Below, piece after piece: positions 60,664 to 64,000 of a stretch of DNA of 64,000 nt. Numbering within the stretch: the stretch's first letter is position 1; each line of letters begins with the position of its first letter. The notes beneath the pieces were generated by a model, which had not been told where the DNA came from, searched no databases, and saw nothing but the letters and a program-made list of their open reading frames with translations. The position numbers and the translations under genes are program-made. This stretch comes from an uncultured Opitutales bacterium (GTDB lineage Bacteria; Verrucomicrobiota; Verrucomicrobiia; Opitutales; Intestinicryptomonadaceae). Where the stretch lies: NCBI GenBank assembly GCA_934613645.1, contig CAKTTC010000002.1:62001-126000 (forward strand), in the 5' to 3' direction.

Positions 60664-62817
60664 TTAATTATTGGTTGAGGTTTGCGAAATTTGCGTTTTA
60701 AGCTCGTCTACAAAGGCGGCTACGGCGTTGTCGCGGTCTCCCGCCAAAACGCCCGAAACAGTGGCGTCCTGCCCGTTCCCCGACGCGTCCTTGATGAGTT
60801 TTGTTGTCGTGTTGCGGGCAATTGTGTAGTTTTCCAGTGCCACGATTGCGCCGTCGCGTTCGACAGTGAAGTTTTCGAAAACCGTCGGCACGCGTGAGGC
60901 TGAATCTTCCACCGCCTCACAGTTGAATTGGAATCTCCAAAGCGTTATCGGGGTTTGGGCTGTAAATTCGGCGTCAAGCGAAGTTGTCGAAACGTTTATC
61001 TGGTCTGCTTCCTGCCGAACGGGCTGAAAGAATCCGTATTTGCCGTCCGCCAAAACCCCGCCTGTTAGGTTCGAAAACTTTATGCGCAGCTTCTGCCCGA
61101 CGTTCATCGGAATGTAGTAAAGCATTGACTTGATTGTCGCGGTGTTGTTCGTCTGCGTCATCGACCAATTCGCACCGTCCCACACACAAGCGGCGTTCGT
61201 GGCGTTGGCTGTTGCCGACTTCCCGTTGCCGAAAACAACGGGCACTGACCACGGCGGGATTGCCCTGCCGTTTTGGTAGTCGGCGATTGAATAGGCAGCG
61301 GTGTAGTTGCCGTTTGAATCGACTTCGGAGGCGTCGTAGTTGAGAACGGCGAAGTCTGAAACTTTTCCGCGAAAATATTCGGCGTTTGTCGTCGCCCTCG
61401 CGCCGAAAGAGATTCCTGGCGTGCCGCTTTGAACGGTCATTCCCGCAGCCGAAACCGCCGACTGCCCCTTGAGTTCGCCGTCGATAAAAAGCCTTGTTTT
61501 CGTGCCCGACCAGCAAAGCGCGAACGTGTGTATTTTGCCGTCGAGATAGTCCGCGATGTTGTAGGCAGCAACGTGCGGACCGTCCGAACCCGTGCCGTCG
61601 GCTTTTTTAAAATAGCACAAAACCGAAAAGCGGGCGTCGGTTGTAAGACGGACAAGAAAGCCCGTCTGCGTAGTGCCGCCGTCGCCTAAGGCGCATAAAG
61701 TCTCAAGCGATGTCGGCACGCCGTCGCGCGCAAAATGGATTAACATTGTGGCTTTCGAAAGCGATGTAAACGCCGACTGCGGAACTTTTGCGAAACCTCC
61801 GTCGCAGTAAATAAGCCCCTTGTCGAGTTTGGTTTGGAACAACTGCCCAATGCGGTTGTCGGGGTCCACAATCTCCTGCGCCTGATTTTTGGCAAGCTCC
61901 GCCGCCGCCTGCGCGGCAACGGCTGCCGACTGCGCATTCTGCGCGGCAACCTTTGCCCCCTCCGCCGAAACCTTGTCGGCGGCAACTTGCGCGGCGGTTG
62001 AATTTACCTGCTCCGTTTTTTCGGCCGCGTTGGCGTCGAATGCCGCCTGCTTGTCTTGCGCGTGCGCGTCAAACTCGCCCGTCTTTTCGGCGACGTGAAC
62101 ATCGAATGCCGCTGTTTTTTCGGCGGCGTTTGAATCGAACTCCGCCTGCTTGCCTTGCGCGTGCGCGTCGAATTCGCCCTGCTTGTCCTGCGCGTGGGTG
62201 TCGAATGCCGCTGTTTTGTCGGCGGCATTTGAATCAAACTCCGCCTGCTTGCCTTGCGCGTGCGCGTCGAATTCGCCCTGCTTGTCCTGCGCGTGGGTGT
62301 CGAATGCCGCTGTTTTGTCGGCGGCATTTGAATCAAACTCCGCCTGCTTGCGCAGAATCATTTGGTTGAAGTTTTCGACCGCCGAAATTTCGGGCCGAAC
62401 AATGATGTAGTCGCGGTTAATTTTCGTGCGCAGCTGCAAAACGGTGTTCGCCGAACCGTCGGCGGCGATGTGCTCGACTTCGAAGACTGCGGAGATTGTG
62501 GGCGAGTCGGCGAGTGCCGCCGCAAGCTCGGTTGTGTTGAAATTTACAACGCCTGAAACTCCGCCCGATTTAAGCGGCGCGAACTCGTCGGCAAAAACAA
62601 GCATATTGCCAGACTCGTCCGAGAGCTGCACGCGCACGCTTTCGGTCGAGCCCAGAACGCGGTCGGTAAACGGCGCGCGGGGGTTGCCCGTGGGCGTTAA
62701 AAGGTGGATTTCGAATGCTTCGGCGTCGCCGCGAAACAGCATTGAAATATTCGCCGTCTTGTCGGACTGCAAGCCCGCGACGAGCCGTTTTTTTTCGGTG
62801 TCTATAAACAATTTCAT
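60664..62817 (-). CDS. Phage baseplate/fibre protein with LamG-like domain and 11-residue repeats
   Basis: The protein has 717 residues. The N-terminal part (about 1-155; MKLFIDTEKKRLVAGLQSD, NFNTTELAAAL) resembles baseplate upper protein BppU/DUF2479, which attaches to the tail. Residues about 160-285 are an Ala/Asp/Lys/Gln repeat (AEFDSNAADKT, AAFDTHAQDKQ, GEFDAHAQGKQ), expected to be a trimeric coiled coil. Residues about 330-500 look like a concanavalin/LamG fold (IHTFALCWSGTKTRLFIDGE). The last part (510-717) is beta-rich. It is a likely host-recognition protein. Confidence 0.75.
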   Translation of the reverse strand: MKLFIDTEKKRLVAGLQSDKTANISMLFRGDAEAFEIHLLTPTGNPRAPFTDRVLGSTESVRVQLSDESGNMLVFADEFAPLKSGGVSGVVNFNTTELAAALADSPTISAVFEVEHIAADGSANTVLQLRTKINRDYIIVRPEISAVENFNQMILRKQAEFDSNAADKTAAFDTHAQDKQGEFDAHAQGKQAEFDSNAADKTAAFDTHAQDKQGEFDAHAQGKQAEFDSNAAEKTAAFDVHVAEKTGEFDAHAQDKQAAFDANAAEKTEQVNSTAAQVAADKVSAEGAKVAAQNAQSAAVAAQAAAELAKNQAQEIVDPDNRIGQLFQTKLDKGLIYCDGGFAKVPQSAFTSLSKATMLIHFARDGVPTSLETLCALGDGGTTQTGFLVRLTTDARFSVLCYFKKADGTGSDGPHVAAYNIADYLDGKIHTFALCWSGTKTRLFIDGELKGQSAVSAAGMTVQSGTPGISFGARATTNAEYFRGKVSDFAVLNYDASEVDSNGNYTAAYSIADYQNGRAIPPWSVPVVFGNGKSATANATNAACVWDGANWSMTQTNNTATIKSMLYYIPMNVGQKLRIKFSNLTGGVLADGKYGFFQPVRQEADQINVSTTSLDAEFTAQTPITLWRFQFNCEAVEDSASRVPTVFENFTVERDGAIVALENYTIARNTTTKLIKDASGNGQDATVSGVLAGDRDNAVAAFVDELKTQISQTSTNN
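62141..62338. repeat. Two perfect 99-base tandem copies inside the fibre gene
   Basis: Copy 1 is 62141-62239 and copy 2 is 62240-62338, without a mismatch; a third copy begins at 62339 and diverges after 12 bases. Each encodes three 11-residue repeats. Weaker 33-base repeats precede it (about 62020-62140). The lack of mismatches points to recent duplication. Confidence 0.9.
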
Positions 62818-62847
62818 TTTGCGCCTTTACTTACAACGCGCAAAATG

Positions 62848-63366
62848 TCAACGACTCCATTCTACGCCCGCGATTTCGGGCAGCGAACGTTCGCGCAGGG
62901 CTTTCGGCGCAAGTTCGCCCGCGTTGGCGGTGAAGTCGTAAACGTAAACTCTAAAATAAACTTTTTTTTCGTCGCCGGCAAAAGTAGTTGCGCGCGTGCC
63001 TTGCCAAGAAAATTTGAGTTTGTCGAACGACAAAATGCCGTCGTCGCCCGCAAGGCGGATTTGCAACCCAGTATTTTTTACGACCTCCTCCGATGCCGTT
63101 TTTACCGACTTGTTTATTTCAACAACGGCGCGGACATATCGGCGCGACAGTTCTTTCAGCAATATCTGCGGGCGTGAACCGTCGCCGGACGCGGTGTCGA
63201 GCTGCTCGCCGTCGGCGGAAAACAGCTTGACCGAAAAAGAGGTATTCGCCGACATCGAAATGCTTTTGATTTCGGGCAGTCCGCAAAAATGGAGCGATTT
63301 GTCCACGTCAAAATTCCGCGAAATAAGAAACGACGCAAAACAGCTTCGGCTTTTGGGCGTGCTCAT
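62848..63366 (-). CDS. Phage structural protein, unknown
   Basis: The protein has 172 residues from ATG 63366, beta-rich, with SFSVKLFSADGEQLDTA and KVYFRVYVYDFTANA. No family is recognised. It overlaps the next upstream gene by 4 bases and precedes the fibre gene by 30, so a baseplate or fibre-adaptor role is likely by place. Confidence 0.55.
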   Translation of the reverse strand: MSTPKSRSCFASFLISRNFDVDKSLHFCGLPEIKSISMSANTSFSVKLFSADGEQLDTASGDGSRPQILLKELSRRYVRAVVEINKSVKTASEEVVKNTGLQIRLAGDDGILSFDKLKFSWQGTRATTFAGDEKKVYFRVYVYDFTANAGELAPKALRERSLPEIAGVEWSR

Positions 63367-64000
63367 CGCAAAACGGCGAATGTTGAGGCTATTTCGTAGA
63401 TATTGCCCTTCCAGCGCGACATTGTGGGGGCGTCGTAGGCGCAGGGCGTGCGGGCGGCGCAGAGGTTGAGGTAGCTCTGCTTGTCGGCGGCAATCGTAAG
63501 CGTCACGCCCCAATCGTCCAAATACGGACGCGCCATGTTTACGTTCAGAAGCTCGTCGAACGACGTGCACCTGACATAGCTGTATTCGGTATACATTCGG
63601 GTGTTGCCGTTGAACGGTTCGCGCTTGTAGAGTTTATACGGCTCTTTGGTCAGGGTCGTAATCGTAACGGTGGCGTTGGTATTTGCATACACAAACCCAG
63701 AACCCCCGTATTTGTAAAGGTAGTAAAGATGCCCGCTTACCGTTTTTCCCGAAATGGTAACGTTTGTGGCGGAGGCGAGCATTGCGGGAATGGCAATGTA
63801 GCCCAAATTGTCGCAAACAAGGTCGGAGTATGTGTGAGTCTTGTCGTATGATATAGGTGAACCGTCCGTCGCCTCACCGTTTTCGACATATCGAATAATG
63901 GCCTTGTAGGTATTGCCCGCGTTTTCCGGGCCGACGTAGACGAACGCATAACCATTCTGAAATTTGGAAATCGAAAAATCCGTGATTTCGGTGGAAGTTC
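63363..64000 (-). CDS. Phage structural protein, 5' part cut by the window edge
   Basis: The frame is open from the right edge to the stop at 63363, about 212 codons. It is rich in Tyr, Asn and Thr with beta pattern: YAFVYVGPENAGNTYKAI, SGHLYYLYKYGGSGFVYA, RWKGNIYEIASTFAVLR. This composition suits a tail or fibre protein. An in-frame TTG at 63806 is not the true start because the reading continues past it with the same character. Confidence 0.6.
   Translation of the reverse strand, partial: TSTEITDFSISKFQNGYAFVYVGPENAGNTYKAIIRYVENGEATDGSPISYDKTHTYSDLVCDNLGYIAIPAMLASATNVTISGKTVSGHLYYLYKYGGSGFVYANTNATVTITTLTKEPYKLYKREPFNGNTRMYTEYSYVRCTSFDELLNVNMARPYLDDWGVTLTIAADKQSYLNLCAARTPCAYDAPTMSRWKGNIYEIASTFAVLR

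Overview
The window looks like a chromosomal stretch from a GC-rich Gram-negative bacterium, most probably a Verrucomicrobium of the Opitutales type (inference). Support comes from two proteins ending in PEP-CTERM sorting tails (VPEPATC and IPEPSTY), an RND tripartite pump, AsmA-like and outer-membrane barrel proteins, a mreBCD-pbp2 cluster, and a broken Cas9 that resembles the Akkermansia type II-C group. Genes are dense, with many 1-4 base overlaps (ATGA junctions).

Layout. 1-7.5 kb (minus strand) is a metabolic run: purF, malQ, PTS enzyme I, a GlcD-type FAD oxidase and a DMT-type permease cut by the left edge. 7.9-12.2 kb (minus) is the cell-elongation cluster mreB-mreC-mreD-PBP2. 12.3-21.6 kb (plus) holds dsbD, lysA, a YbgC-type thioesterase, a GT39-like membrane protein, a 1032-residue AsmA-like protein, panB and a SET-domain protein. 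21.6-25.3 kb holds an outer-membrane barrel, a secreted IdeS/Mac-like cysteine peptidase with a PEP-CTERM tail, a DUF5131 protein and a secreted TIM-barrel epimerase-like protein. 25.4-31.8 kb is a TetR-controlled RND efflux operon. 32.2-40.4 kb has an FNT channel, a DEAD-box helicase, a degenerate trypsin-like exported protein and the pyrB-pyrC-CPBP-thiL operon. 40.5-48 kb is trkA-trkH-pdxJ-acpS-nnrD/E-dprA-gntR. 48.1-50.6 kb has trmH, dus, a DUF151 nuclease and rpsT. 50.8-53.1 kb has a DUF374 acyltransferase, a chagasin-like inhibitor lipoprotein, tRNA-Ala(GGC) and a second PEP-CTERM protein.

The most unusual region is 53.2-55.6 kb. A single 717-codon reading frame joins the N-terminal part of a Cas9 (RuvC-I, bridge helix, part of REC) in frame to the C-terminal part of an FAD-dependent oxidoreductase. 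A tracrRNA-like sequence lies just upstream. I see no CRISPR array and no other cas gene. Directly beyond it, tRNA-Thr(TGT) and a tyrosine integrase open a prophage that runs past the right edge (early genes, lysis module, baseplate/fibre genes).

Two intergenic clusters (31.85-32.18 kb and 52.2-52.4 kb) carry a family of short hairpin repeats. Their inner stem base pairs co-vary while the flanking frame is kept, so the structure seems to be what is conserved.
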